NCBI RefSeq assembly: GCF_023701485.1
Contig: NZ_JAMQBK010000092.1
Span: 1 to 39,189, forward strand
Length of the DNA: 39,189 nt
Direction: 5' to 3'
Origin: Aporhodopirellula aestuarii
GTDB taxonomy: Bacteria > Planctomycetota > Planctomycetia > Pirellulales > Pirellulaceae
Shown here: positions 7,449-16,184 of the stretch, one piece after another
Layout: the number at the start of each line of letters is the position of its first letter
Numbering within the stretch: position 1 is the first letter of the stretch
Position numbers and translations under genes: made by a program
The notes under the pieces: generated by a model
Databases searched by the model: none
Told to the model about the DNA's origin: nothing
Seen by the model: only the letters and a program-made list of their open reading frames with translations

Positions 7449-8204
7449 CTATTGCTGTTGACCGGCGCCATCGTCCGGCGACAAACCCCGTCGGCGTCCC
7501 ATCCCCTGGCCCATACCGCGGCCTCCACCTTCCCCATCACCGCGGCCCATTCCTCTCCTTTCGCCGCCCCGATTGGCAGCATGTGGATTTTGTGACTGGA
7601 GTTTCGCAAAGAGCTCTGCGGGTACCATCGCGTTCTCTTCCGCGATCTCGCCAACGGTTGCGTCGACTCGAACGACTTTGACACCTTCGCCGCGAAGCGT
7701 CGTGATGAGCTCCTCGTGCGTCAAACCGATGTTCTCGGCGAACTCAGCAAGCGTAAACTCTTCTGCGTGAGGTGCGGGACCGGTCGAAATATGGCTGTCC
7801 CAGTAATCTTTGATTCGCTCATTCAACTCAGCCGTCACCGTCAGACCGGGCGATTGCATGATCGTCCCCGCTGTCACGACTACCGTGATCAAGGCGGCTG
7901 CCAACATTTCCCATTTCAAATTAAAGCCGCCCGCGAGTTTCAATCCGGCTGATCGTTTTCGGACGTAACTCCACAACACTTTCCAGTTATAGAGCAGGTG
8001 CAAGGCAACCACGAAAAAAAACAGCAGGCAAACATTGATGTGCAATGACGCCCACGTTTGCTTGTCCAACCCCAGCATCGTCCAACCACTCCAATTCGCG
8101 GTGCGACCTCGAGGCGTGAGATAGAGAACCACTCCTGAAACCGCAACCAACGAAAAGAGCATTGAAAGCAGGAGAGACGTGAATCCTTTGGTCTTGAATT
8201 TCAT
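7449..8204 (-). CDS. DUF4405-like membrane protein with Arg/Gly/Met-rich tail
   Basis: The 251-residue protein has three predicted membrane helices (about residues 8-30, 52-72 and 96-116). The second contains LHINVCLLFFFVVALHLLYN, whose spaced histidines resemble the b-type haem ligands of cytochrome b561-like DUF4405 proteins. The soluble C-terminal half has a conserved-looking small helical domain (EFTLAEFAENIGL...EELITTLRGEGV) and then a low-complexity tail of RGMG/GMGQG units. A role in membrane electron transfer is possible but not shown. It is convergent with the zinc ribbon gene. No partner cytochrome or dehydrogenase lies beside it. Confidence 0.7.
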   Translation of the reverse strand: MKFKTKGFTSLLLSMLFSLVAVSGVVLYLTPRGRTANWSGWTMLGLDKQTWASLHINVCLLFFFVVALHLLYNWKVLWSYVRKRSAGLKLAGGFNLKWEMLAAALITVVVTAGTIMQSPGLTVTAELNERIKDYWDSHISTGPAPHAEEFTLAEFAENIGLTHEELITTLRGEGVKVVRVDATVGEIAEENAMVPAELFAKLQSQNPHAANRGGERRGMGRGDGEGGGRGMGQGMGRRRGLSPDDGAGQQQ

Positions 8205-8566
8205 CGGCCTGTCGCCTTGATAATGTGGGACCGCAAGTCACCAGTCATTTGATGTTGATGCGATATACCCAGGAAGTGTCATCCGTTCCAACACGATGAA
8301 TTCGCGCACGTTTCGATTTGTTTGATGTGGCAATTTGTCATCACCATTTTGAGGCAATGATGTGTCGTAATGACGCGCATGCGGTAACCTCCAACTGCAC
8401 CGACGATCTATACACCAACCCTGGTCGAGCTAGTGCGATCGGAACCGCCAATTGCTTGGTATGACCTCAACAAATGAACTAGACTGCACGCGCATCTGAT
8501 GATCGTTCACATGCGACTGACGAAGTCCCCACACTCTTATCCGTAAAAAGCATGCAGACTTGTGAC
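8205..8566. other. Divergent intergenic region, no gene seen
   Basis: About 360 bases lie between the start of the DUF4405-like gene (minus) and the sulfatase (plus). It must hold both promoters, but I see no convincing -35/-10 pair, operator or RNA. The composition is slightly more AT-rich than the neighbouring genes. Confidence 0.5.
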
Positions 8567-10339
8567 ATGAACACGACACGCGTTCTGGTTGTCGCCGTTA
8601 CGATCCTGTTGCAGGGATCGATTGATTGCCGAGCGGCGGAAACGTCTCGTCGCAACGTGGTCTTTATTTTGATCGATGACCTCAGCCATTACGGCGTGAC
8701 CGCTTATGGCGCCAACCGCATTTCATCGGCGGCAGGCGGATTTGAAAATATCGTGTTCCAGACGCCACGCATCGACGCCTTGGCTCGCGAAGGGCTGCGG
8801 TTCAGCAACGCGTTCGCCTATCCCTTGTGCGAACCCACTCGCACGACCTTGATGAGCGGCAAGTACAACAACCGCAATCACTTGGTGAGCAAAGGCCAAC
8901 ATGCCTCGGACATCACGTTTGGAGATCTCTTCCAACGGGCGGGTTATGTCACCGGGATGACGGGCAAATGGAAACAAACACGTGGCACCGTGGAAATCCT
9001 CGCGAAAGACTACATCTCCGAATTCGGCTGGGATGAATACTGTTGTTTCGATGTCATCGGCGAAGGTCGTCGCTACATCAACCCGAACTTGGTCATCAAC
9101 GGTGAGGTTGTCAACTACAACGACGAACGGGGTATTGATCCGGCCACAGCCCGCCGCTGGTACGGCCCCGACATCTGCAACCGTTTCGCGTTGGACTTCA
9201 TCGAACGGCATCAGACCGAACCGTTCTTCCTCTACTATCCGATGATATTGGTCCATGACGAACACCTGCCCACTCCCGATACGATTCCTCATTCAGCATT
9301 CGATGAATTCGATGCGATGAGCCGCGACAAGAACGGACGGCGTCGCAACGAATTGAAATACTTTCCCGACATGATCGCCTACACAGACAAGCTGATCGGC
9401 AAGGTTGTCGATCAAATCAACACGCTCGGTTTACGCGACAACACACTTATCGTTGTGATGGGCGACAACGGCACCAAAGAACCGTTCACGCACATCCTTC
9501 CCGATGGCAGCGAGTATCCAGGCGGCAAAGGCAGCACGACGGACAACGGGACTCACGTGCCCTTGGTACTTTCCCTCCCCGGTACGATTCCCACCGGCGA
9601 TTCTGATTCCGATCGAACTTACGATGGCTTGGTCGACCTCGCCGATATCCACCCCACGCTCTGCGACGCGGCGGGAATCGTCCCACCTAACCAAGCCGAT
9701 CTGGACGGTATCAGTTTCTGGCAACAGGCGTTGGGTAAACAGGACGAACACCGAACATCGTCATACGTCTGGTACAACCACAACCGCCCGATGACCGATC
9801 CATCCGAGGTGCTCCAGTACGCCTTCGACAAAAACTTCAAACGCTACGGTCCGGACAGGTACTATCCCGCAGGACGCTTCTTCGACCTTCGCTCCGACCG
9901 CCTCGAAACCAGCGGCAGAACGAAAGTGAAAGGCCCTGGGTGGAACAAGTACTATCACAGCGGACTCGATATCGAAACGCTCGACACCGAACAACGCGAC
10001 GCCTTTGATCGCCTTGGTGACGTGCTCGCGGCTCATCGTTACGTCGCGGTCACCGAACTCAAAATCCGCAACCGCAGCGTCGCGATGCGATCGGGCGAAA
10101 GTGCACAAATGACCGCGGATGTGCTTCCCTCCAATGCCACTCGCAACAACGTAATCTGGGAATCAAGCGATCCCTCAATTGTCTCCGTCGATAAATTCGG
10201 ATTGATCACCGCGCACCGATCGGGCAATGCGGTCTTATCCGTCTATTCCTGGGACGATGCCTTTCCGGTAGCCAATCAGTCGCCCATCACATTCTCACGT
10301 GACGGCCTGACGGACTCAGTCCCGATATCCGTTCGTTAA
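8567..10339 (+). CDS. Secreted sulfatase with C-terminal BIG2-like domain
   Basis: This is a type I sulfatase that would hydrolyse sulfate esters, probably on polysaccharides, outside the cytoplasm. From the ATG at 8567 it is 590 residues; an in-frame ATG at 8552 would add five. A signal peptide (MNTTRVLVVAVTILLQG...CRAAE) is followed by the metal site motif VVFILIDDL and the modification motif CEPTR near residue 88, whose Cys is converted to formylglycine. GDNGT further on gives the second metal site. Residues about 493-590 resemble a bacterial Ig-like group 2 domain (SGESAQMTADVLPSNAT, WESSDPSIVSVD), an adhesion-type addition unusual for sulfatases. The substrate cannot be told from sequence. 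Confidence 0.9.
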   Translation: MNTTRVLVVAVTILLQGSIDCRAAETSRRNVVFILIDDLSHYGVTAYGANRISSAAGGFENIVFQTPRIDALAREGLRFSNAFAYPLCEPTRTTLMSGKYNNRNHLVSKGQHASDITFGDLFQRAGYVTGMTGKWKQTRGTVEILAKDYISEFGWDEYCCFDVIGEGRRYINPNLVINGEVVNYNDERGIDPATARRWYGPDICNRFALDFIERHQTEPFFLYYPMILVHDEHLPTPDTIPHSAFDEFDAMSRDKNGRRRNELKYFPDMIAYTDKLIGKVVDQINTLGLRDNTLIVVMGDNGTKEPFTHILPDGSEYPGGKGSTTDNGTHVPLVLSLPGTIPTGDSDSDRTYDGLVDLADIHPTLCDAAGIVPPNQADLDGISFWQQALGKQDEHRTSSYVWYNHNRPMTDPSEVLQYAFDKNFKRYGPDRYYPAGRFFDLRSDRLETSGRTKVKGPGWNKYYHSGLDIETLDTEQRDAFDRLGDVLAAHRYVAVTELKIRNRSVAMRSGESAQMTADVLPSNATRNNVIWESSDPSIVSVDKFGLITAHRSGNAVLSVYSWDDAFPVANQSPITFSRDGLTDSVPISVR

Positions 10340-10407
10340 GAGCCACGATCGATCCGGTATCCGATGGACGACGTCGCCAACAAAGGTTGACGACCTTCGC
10401 TACGGGA

Positions 10408-11982
10408 TCAACCTTCATTTCCCGGTGAAGCTGCGTTCGGGTTTTGGTTGAGATCCGGCCGCGGTGAATCGATTTGGGATTCCAGGATCTCTTTGAAGTG
10501 CTCGACTTTTTCAGGATACTGGGCAGCCAAATCGTTTCGCTCTTCGTTGTCTTTGAGAATGTCGTAGAGCTGGTACAAGCCTTTCGCCTTGTCGGCCACA
10601 ACCAACTTCATTCCGTCGCCGCTGATTAAGGCGCTGTTACCGGTGTGGGTGAAGTGGTTATTGACGATGACGTAGTCATGCGTCTGCGTTTGCGGCTTTG
10701 CTAGCAGCGTCGGCAGATACGAAATGCCGTCTTTACCCGCTGGCGGTTCCACACCGACGAGATCGGCCAACGTCGGCAAAAAGTCATAGTGGGCGGTCAA
10801 CAAATCGGTCTGGGTTCCCGCCGCGACTTTCCCCGGCCAACGGACGATCATGGGACACTGCATGCCACCTTGATACCCACTGCGTTTGAGTCCCGCACGA
10901 CCGCCGGCACCGTTGAACACGTCACCGTGCTCGGACGTTCGCCACTTCTTGTCCGTCAGGTTGGTTTCTTCACCATCGGGTGTGCGGTGATTTTTGTAGT
11001 CCGACTTGGGGCCATAATAAAGCTCATGCCCATTGTCGGACGTGAACAACACCATCGTGTTGTCATCGATCCCCAATCGCTTCAGTTCCGTCATGATCAG
11101 CCCGACGTGGTCGTCGAGCATCTTGACCATCGACGCATACTTCTTTTCCGCCAGCGACATCGTCGGATGATCGGCAAAGTCGGGATGCAATTCAGGGATC
11201 GCAACCGGACCGTGGGGAAGCTGCGTGGGGTGATACAAGAAGAAGCGTTCCTCGTGGTGTTCACGGAGGTATTTCAAAATGCCTTTGATGAACACATTTT
11301 GCGAATACGTTTCCCCTCCATAACCAACCGGTTCGTCACCTTGCTCACTCGTCTTGCCGCAATCGGCGAGCGTGTTACCTGGCAACTCGAACTTCTCACC
11401 GTTTCGCCACAGATAGGGCGGATAGAATCCATGACAGCGTTGGTGATCGAAATAACCTTCGTAGAAATCCCAGCCAAAGCGTTTGACCCGTTCATGCCAG
11501 GTCAGAAAACCTCGATCGAGCTTTCCAAATTGAGCTGTTTGGTAACCGGCCTTCTGTGCGATTTGAGCGAGAAAGACTTCATCGGGAGCGATCGGATTTG
11601 CGGTCCGCTTGAGCTGCTCCATCCGCCGCTGGTATTCTTCTTCGGTAATCTTTCCGGCATCACGGAGGATCGGCAGGCCGGCACGCGTTTGCCCCCATCC
11701 ACCTACACGACCATCATGCATTCCGGTGAGCAACGTCCAACGCGACGGCGCGCAGTAAACGGCCCCGTAGTAATTGTTGAACTTCATTCCCTCGGCAGCC
11801 AACTGATCGATGTTCGGCGTTTTGACGATCTGTTGCCCATAGCATCCGAGCATGCCGGGACCGAGATCATCGGCAAAAATGAGGATGACGTTGGGAGCCT
11901 CCGCTGCAACGGAATGCGCGCTCGCAATATTGAGCGTCAATAGCAGCAGAACGGCGACGAAACGGTTAGCGATTCGGTTCAT
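10408..11982 (-). CDS. Secreted arylsulfatase-type sulfatase
   Basis: The 524-residue protein has a signal peptide ending near AHSVAAEA, the metal motif VILIFADDLG, and the formylglycine site CAPSR at residues 77-81 followed by WTLLTG. FTSDNGHE supplies the second metal-binding Asp-Asn pair. Length and motif order fit the sulfatase S1 family. Like the neighbouring sulfatase it needs a formylglycine-generating enzyme encoded elsewhere. It converges with the sulfatase at 8567, leaving 68 bases between stops and no visible terminator. Its start overlaps the end of the broken gene upstream by 17 bases, suggesting they were once co-transcribed. Confidence 0.92.
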   Translation of the reverse strand: MNRIANRFVAVLLLLTLNIASAHSVAAEAPNVILIFADDLGPGMLGCYGQQIVKTPNIDQLAAEGMKFNNYYGAVYCAPSRWTLLTGMHDGRVGGWGQTRAGLPILRDAGKITEEEYQRRMEQLKRTANPIAPDEVFLAQIAQKAGYQTAQFGKLDRGFLTWHERVKRFGWDFYEGYFDHQRCHGFYPPYLWRNGEKFELPGNTLADCGKTSEQGDEPVGYGGETYSQNVFIKGILKYLREHHEERFFLYHPTQLPHGPVAIPELHPDFADHPTMSLAEKKYASMVKMLDDHVGLIMTELKRLGIDDNTMVLFTSDNGHELYYGPKSDYKNHRTPDGEETNLTDKKWRTSEHGDVFNGAGGRAGLKRSGYQGGMQCPMIVRWPGKVAAGTQTDLLTAHYDFLPTLADLVGVEPPAGKDGISYLPTLLAKPQTQTHDYVIVNNHFTHTGNSALISGDGMKLVVADKAKGLYQLYDILKDNEERNDLAAQYPEKVEHFKEILESQIDSPRPDLNQNPNAASPGNEG

Positions 11983-12987
11983 GATGTGACTTCGGTTTCT
12001 TGGTTTGAGTTTCTGAATGCGAGCGACGTATCACTGAGAGAGCGTAAACGAACTCAATCCCATTACGTTCGATTCGCACGGTAACTTTATCTTCCCTCTG
12101 AGGCCGCTTACTAGCCAACCGCAACCGTACGGCAGCTTCGCCAAACGGCTCCAACGCGGGGACGGTTCCTGATGCGACTACGTTGCTACCGAACAGGAGA
12201 GTCACCTTACCTACTGGGGACGCAACTTGCCCGAAGTTTTCAATTTTGACATCCGCGGAAGCACCGTGGAAGGCCGGTGCACGGGCCGAAAGAATTGGTT
12301 CGATGTAGTTCCCCCTTGGCAGCCTCGACCAACCGAAGATCAGCCCCCCCGCGGTGTTTTCACCAAGTAGTTTCCCGGCGAAGTTCTCGGAGGTGAAACC
12401 GCTGTTACCCGCAAACGTGACGATCAAATCATCGCCATGCTTTTCAGACGTTACTGCCGGGCAACCGCGACCAAAGTTCACCTCGTCCGAGGCCCCAAAA
12501 CGCAGTGAGAGAATATCGACGTCGGAATGCGGATCAAACCCGGACTCCGCGTGGATCTTCTCCTACATGGAATCGGTGTTCCCGATGATCGGTTGCCCGT
12601 TAAGCGTGGTGAGTCTCCGCCCGACCGTGAGGGGCAGTACGATCAGTTTCGAACTGTCTGGTCGAGCGGCAAATCGCCACGTTTGTCGAAATCGATCACC
12701 GCAAAGTTGGCCGCGACCGCTCGGCTGTGAACGTCTTGGAGAATCCGAATCCGTTCGCACTTGTACCAATCTTCGATCGTACCGGATTGGTGAACGGCGA
12801 TGCCTGGCTGATACGCCTCTCCTCGGCGGCTCTTCGCATATCGGGGACAGGGATTTTTTTTCTGATCGATGCCAGTCGTTTGCTCGGCGTTTTTGGCGGT
12901 GCCAAGATGACTGGACTGCGTGCCAACAACACGGGGGTGCAGGGCCAACAAAACGACGAGCGTGATAAGACCAAGTGTTTTTTGCAT
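11966..12987 (-). pseudogene. Broken secreted protein gene with CARDB-like C-terminus
   Basis: Pieces of one protein appear in two frames. The first runs from an ATG at 12987 with a good signal peptide (MQKTLGLITLVVLLAL...VVG) to about 12650 (ending near AVIDFDKRGDLPLD). The reading then continues in another frame (SSKLIVLPLTVG...NTDSM) into an in-frame TAG at 12563-12565, after which it stays open to 11966 (EKIHAESGFDPHSDVD and onward). So at least one frameshift and one nonsense change interrupt it. The final ~70 residues (DVKIENFGQVASPVGKVTLL) look like a CARDB/Ig-type cell-surface domain. The function of the intact ancestor is not recognised. Sequencing error could explain one lesion but less easily both. 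Confidence 0.6.
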
Positions 12988-13182
12988 GATCAGAATTCTC
13001 GTGGAGGATCGCCGGGGCGACGCTCTCCAACAGAAAGCGTTCTACAGAGAGATTCCATCAAAGCGTCCAATTTGGACGTCTTTTTGCAAAAAACGATACG
13101 GCGGGGGCACAGCATGAGGCCTCGACACCGCTCCGCCTGAATGGATTCCGGCGGAAGCAACTTTTGATTGGAGCAGCCTGAT

Positions 13183-13214
13183 TCGCCAGATTTCAGTCCC
13201 CCGAAGTCTGGCGA
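13183..13214. repeat. Inverted repeat, 12-bp arms
   Basis: tcgccagatttc at 13183-13194 pairs with gaagtctggcga at 13203-13214 with one mismatch around an 8-base loop. It is probably another dispersed hairpin element, since it lies in a gap already full of palindromes. Confidence 0.6.
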
Positions 13215-13258
13215 CATAGGCTATCTCTCTTTAGCAGCTACGTTCGCTAGAGCGTGAT

Positions 13259-13312
13259 CCACCGTCTGGCGACGGTGGCAACAGCAAAGAGTCCACCGTC
13301 TGGCGACGGTGG
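13259..13312. repeat. Two tandem copies of palindrome ccaccgtctggcgacggtgg
   Basis: Identical 20-base units lie at 13259-13278 and 13293-13312, each with perfect 8-bp arms (ccaccgtc/gacggtgg) around tggc. Both are followed by a similar flank (caacagcaaagag, ctacagtaaagag), so the real repeat unit is about 34 bases. Related single copies occur at 2955 and, degenerate, at 503. This is a dispersed REP-like family. Confidence 0.8.
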
Positions 13313-13334
13313 CTACAGTAAAGAGAGAACGACT

Positions 13335-14669
13335 CTAGACTTCCAAGAAGAGACGCGCCGGGTCTTCGATCGTTTCTTTGATCGCAACCAAGAACCCGAC
13401 TGCTTCGCGACCATCAACGATCCGGTGATCGTAAGTCAGCGCGACGTACATCATCGGCCGAATCACGACTTGGCCGTCTTCGGCGATCGGACGTTCTTGG
13501 ATCGAGTGCAGACCCAAGATGCCGCTTTGCGGAGGATTGACGATCGGCGTGCTCAGCAGCGATCCGTAGATCCCGCCGTTGCTGATCGTGAAGGTTCCGC
13601 CCATCAGATCGCTGGGTTGCAAACGGTTTTCTCCCGCCAGTCTCGCGTATTCGGCGATCGAGCCTTCGATTTGCGAGAACGACATGCGTTCGACGTTTCG
13701 CAGCACAGGGACAACCAATCCTTTTCCGCCGCCGATGGCGATACCGATGTCTTGGTAATTGCGGTAGACCATCGCGTCGCCGCGGATCTCAGCGTTGACG
13801 GCAGGATATCGCCGAAGCGCTTCGACGGCCGCTTTGGCGAAGAACGACATGAACCCGAGTTTGACGCCGTGCTTCTTCGCGAACGCGTCTTTGTATTTCG
13901 ACCGGATCTTCATGACCGGTGACATGTCGATTTCGTTGAACGTGGTCAGCAGAGCCGCCGTCTGTTGGGCTTGGACGAGGCGTGAGGCGATCGTTCGCCG
14001 CAGCATGCTCATCGGTTTGACTTCTTCGCTGCGGTAGGCACTCTCGGAAATCAGAGAATGCGAGGGAGTCATTTCCATCGACGGTTGGGCTGCCGCGTTT
14101 TGGGTAGGCCGGGGCGCCGGTGCTGCGGGAGCTGCTGGGGCAGGAGCAGGGCGAGACGCACCACTGCGGATGTACGCAAGCACATCTTCCTTGAGCAATC
14201 GTCCACCGGGGCCCGTCGCGGGCACGTCCGACGCGTTGAGCGAATGTTCGTCGAGCAAACGTTGGGCGGCGGGCATGACAAACCCCGCGGCTCCACCTCC
14301 ACCGGCGGGCTTCTCTGGCGTGGCGGTCGCCGCCGGACGAGCGGCGGGTGCGGGGGAAGTCGATGGCGACGAGTTGGATGCCGACGACGAGGCCCCCGCA
14401 TCTCCACCCCCGGACTCGGATTTCTCGGCCACACGGATGCTCGCGATCCTTTCACCCACTTCAGCAAACTCGTCAGATTGCTTCAAAACGTCTTGTAAGT
14501 AACCGCTCGCGGGGGCAGGGATCTGAACCGACGCTTTTTCGGTTTCGATCTCGACCAAATCCTCACCATTTTCCACCCAATCGCCGTCGTTCTTTAGCCA
14601 GGTGCCGATCTGGACTTCGCTGATGGATTCACCGACGGTCGGGACATCGACTGGAATGATTTCGCTCAC
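13335..14669 (-). CDS. sucB: Dihydrolipoamide succinyltransferase, E2 of 2-oxoglutarate dehydrogenase
   Basis: This E2 core passes the succinyl group from its lipoyl arm to CoA in the TCA cycle. The 444-residue protein has an N-terminal lipoyl domain with the lipoylated lysine in IETEKASV (K45), an Ala/Pro-rich linker (about 85-128), a peripheral-subunit-binding domain (AAQRLLDEHSLNASDVPATG, about 134-168), a second Ala/Pro linker, and the catalytic domain. The active-site motif YDHRIVDGREAVGFL has H415 and D419. VDVPTVGESI at the start and the succinyl-type catalytic domain favour 2-oxoglutarate over pyruvate dehydrogenase. The E1 (sucA) and E3 (lpd) genes are not adjacent, which is unusual. 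Confidence 0.93.
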   Translation of the reverse strand: MSEIIPVDVPTVGESISEVQIGTWLKNDGDWVENGEDLVEIETEKASVQIPAPASGYLQDVLKQSDEFAEVGERIASIRVAEKSESGGGDAGASSSASNSSPSTSPAPAARPAATATPEKPAGGGGAAGFVMPAAQRLLDEHSLNASDVPATGPGGRLLKEDVLAYIRSGASRPAPAPAAPAAPAPRPTQNAAAQPSMEMTPSHSLISESAYRSEEVKPMSMLRRTIASRLVQAQQTAALLTTFNEIDMSPVMKIRSKYKDAFAKKHGVKLGFMSFFAKAAVEALRRYPAVNAEIRGDAMVYRNYQDIGIAIGGGKGLVVPVLRNVERMSFSQIEGSIAEYARLAGENRLQPSDLMGGTFTISNGGIYGSLLSTPIVNPPQSGILGLHSIQERPIAEDGQVVIRPMMYVALTYDHRIVDGREAVGFLVAIKETIEDPARLFLEV

Positions 14670-14919
14670 GGAAACGTTTTCTACTAATTAAGAGGGTTTT
14701 GCGAGGTTCGGAAACGAGCACCCAAGATAACGATCGAAGGTCGACATGTCAGCGGACCCGATTGGGAAGAGTCGTTTTCGTGAAATTGTTTGAAACTGAC
14801 GACGGTTTGAGCCGATGAAGTCGAATAGCCGGGAAAACGTTTCGCATTTTCGATGATTCCCATTTTTTTTCCCCGGCAATTTTGCGTTTGCCCCACGTAC
14901 CGGAAGTTCAGTCAATCCC

Positions 14920-16128
14920 ATGTCCCAAGAATCCAGTGGAGGACACCCGCTTCAAGCCGGGCTGATCGTGCTGTGTCTGGTCGGGGGCGGTTGGTACTTT
15001 TTTCGTCACTACAACGTCGACGGGCTCGACGGGGTTTCGATCTCCCCCAAACAGGAGAGCGGAATCGTTGACATGGGGGATCCGTTCACGTTTACCTCCT
15101 CGACTTCGATCGAACGCCAGCGGCCAAGCACGTCGAATAAGGGCGGCTTTCCCAGCGACCGGTTTGTCGGCAACGAGTCTTTGACGGCAGCTCGCCCGGC
15201 CGACCCCGATTTTGAGGCGGATCCGATTATTTCGAGTCCAAGTGATCTTCACGCCCGTGGCGGTTCACCAGACTTCAGCCGCCGGGCGCGTTTCGCTGCC
15301 CCGAATCTCCGCGTGGCCTCGTGGGCCCTCGACGGGTTCGGACCGACGAAGCTAGCAAGCGATTTGGCCAGAAAAAATCTCGTCCGCGTCATCCGTCAGT
15401 TTGATGTGATCGCGGTTCAGCAGATCTCGTCGCTGCAGATGGACCTCGTGCCTCGCATGGTCGACGCGATCAATGAAAGTTCGCTCGGTGGCGGAGCACC
15501 TCTGTACGACTATGTACTCGGCCCACCCACGGGACCGGAAGATCGTGGAGAGCAGCTGGCGATCCTGTTCAATCCCGCTCGCGTCCGCGTTGACCGGACG
15601 CAAACGTACACGGTTGCTGATCCCGACAACCAATTGACCTACGATCCTCTTGTTGCCTGGTTCCGGGCCGCCGAACCGCCCGTGAACGAAGCGTGGACGT
15701 TCAGCCTGGTAAACGTCCGGATCGATTTGTCACGTGCCCCGCAAGAAGTCGCGTTGCTCGGTCAATTGATCAAGTCCGTCCGCGACGACGGACGTGGCGA
15801 AGACGATGTCGTGCTCACGGGCCTGTTTCAAGCCGACGACTCGTACTTGTTACCGGTCATCGCGGGCCCCAACGTGCGTGCATCGGTCACCAGCACGCCG
15901 ACAGACATCTTTGGTCGTCACCAAACCAGCAACGTGCTTTTTGATCGTGAATTGACCGCCGAAGCGATCGGCCGTGGCGGTGTTTACGATTTCCTGCGGG
16001 TCTACAATCTCAGCGTCGCTCAGGCTCAAGCTGTTTCGAGCTACTTGCCCGTCTTCGCCGAGTTCACACCGCTCGAAGGCTCGCCACTCGTCCATCAAGC
16101 GACCGTTCCGGCAACGGCGACTCGCTAA
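14920..16128 (+). CDS. Membrane-anchored exonuclease/endonuclease/phosphatase-fold protein, catalytic residues lost
   Basis: The 402-residue protein has one N-terminal membrane helix (about residues 12-28), a long low-complexity linker, and from about residue 129 a domain with the order of motifs of the DNase I/exonuclease III (EEP) superfamily. Yet the catalytic positions are changed: the usual Asn of the first strand is A136 (VASWALDG), the Glu of the LQE motif is Q168 (AVQQI), the strand-end His is R267 (VNVRID), the GDFN motif reads GLFQ (L302, Q304), and SDH before the final strand reads SSY (S374, Y375). It is therefore probably a catalytically dead relative used for binding or scaffolding. 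Fold assignment is by motif order and moderately secure. Confidence 0.7.
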   Translation: MSQESSGGHPLQAGLIVLCLVGGGWYFFRHYNVDGLDGVSISPKQESGIVDMGDPFTFTSSTSIERQRPSTSNKGGFPSDRFVGNESLTAARPADPDFEADPIISSPSDLHARGGSPDFSRRARFAAPNLRVASWALDGFGPTKLASDLARKNLVRVIRQFDVIAVQQISSLQMDLVPRMVDAINESSLGGGAPLYDYVLGPPTGPEDRGEQLAILFNPARVRVDRTQTYTVADPDNQLTYDPLVAWFRAAEPPVNEAWTFSLVNVRIDLSRAPQEVALLGQLIKSVRDDGRGEDDVVLTGLFQADDSYLLPVIAGPNVRASVTSTPTDIFGRHQTSNVLFDRELTAEAIGRGGVYDFLRVYNLSVAQAQAVSSYLPVFAEFTPLEGSPLVHQATVPATATR

Positions 16129-16184
16129 AACGGACACTGCAGCCGCCTCGCCCGCGCGGAGCGGCGAACTGCGTCGGTGATTGC

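Larger units (their letters stand above)
12988..13334. other. Repeat-bearing intergenic region
   Basis: About 350 bases lie between the broken gene and the E2 gene. No supported gene is present. It contains a small hairpin followed by Ts (cgtcca-att-tggacg, 13064-13078, then tcttttt), a larger imperfect hairpin at 13183-13214, and two copies of the ccaccgtc palindrome. The small hairpin does not follow any + strand gene, so its role is unclear. Confidence 0.6.

Noticed and set aside
10789..11943. 384-codon + strand frame opposite the sulfatase at 10408-11982
   Set aside because: It is rich in Arg/His/Val antisense composition without family features, while the minus strand carries every sulfatase motif.
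13064..13084. Terminator on the + strand
   Set aside because: The hairpin is short (6 bp) and no + strand gene ends before it, so it is noted only as part of the intergenic region.
13254..13922. 222-codon + strand frame opposite the E2 gene
   Set aside because: Its start lies in the palindromic repeat and the rest is antisense to the conserved E2 catalytic domain.
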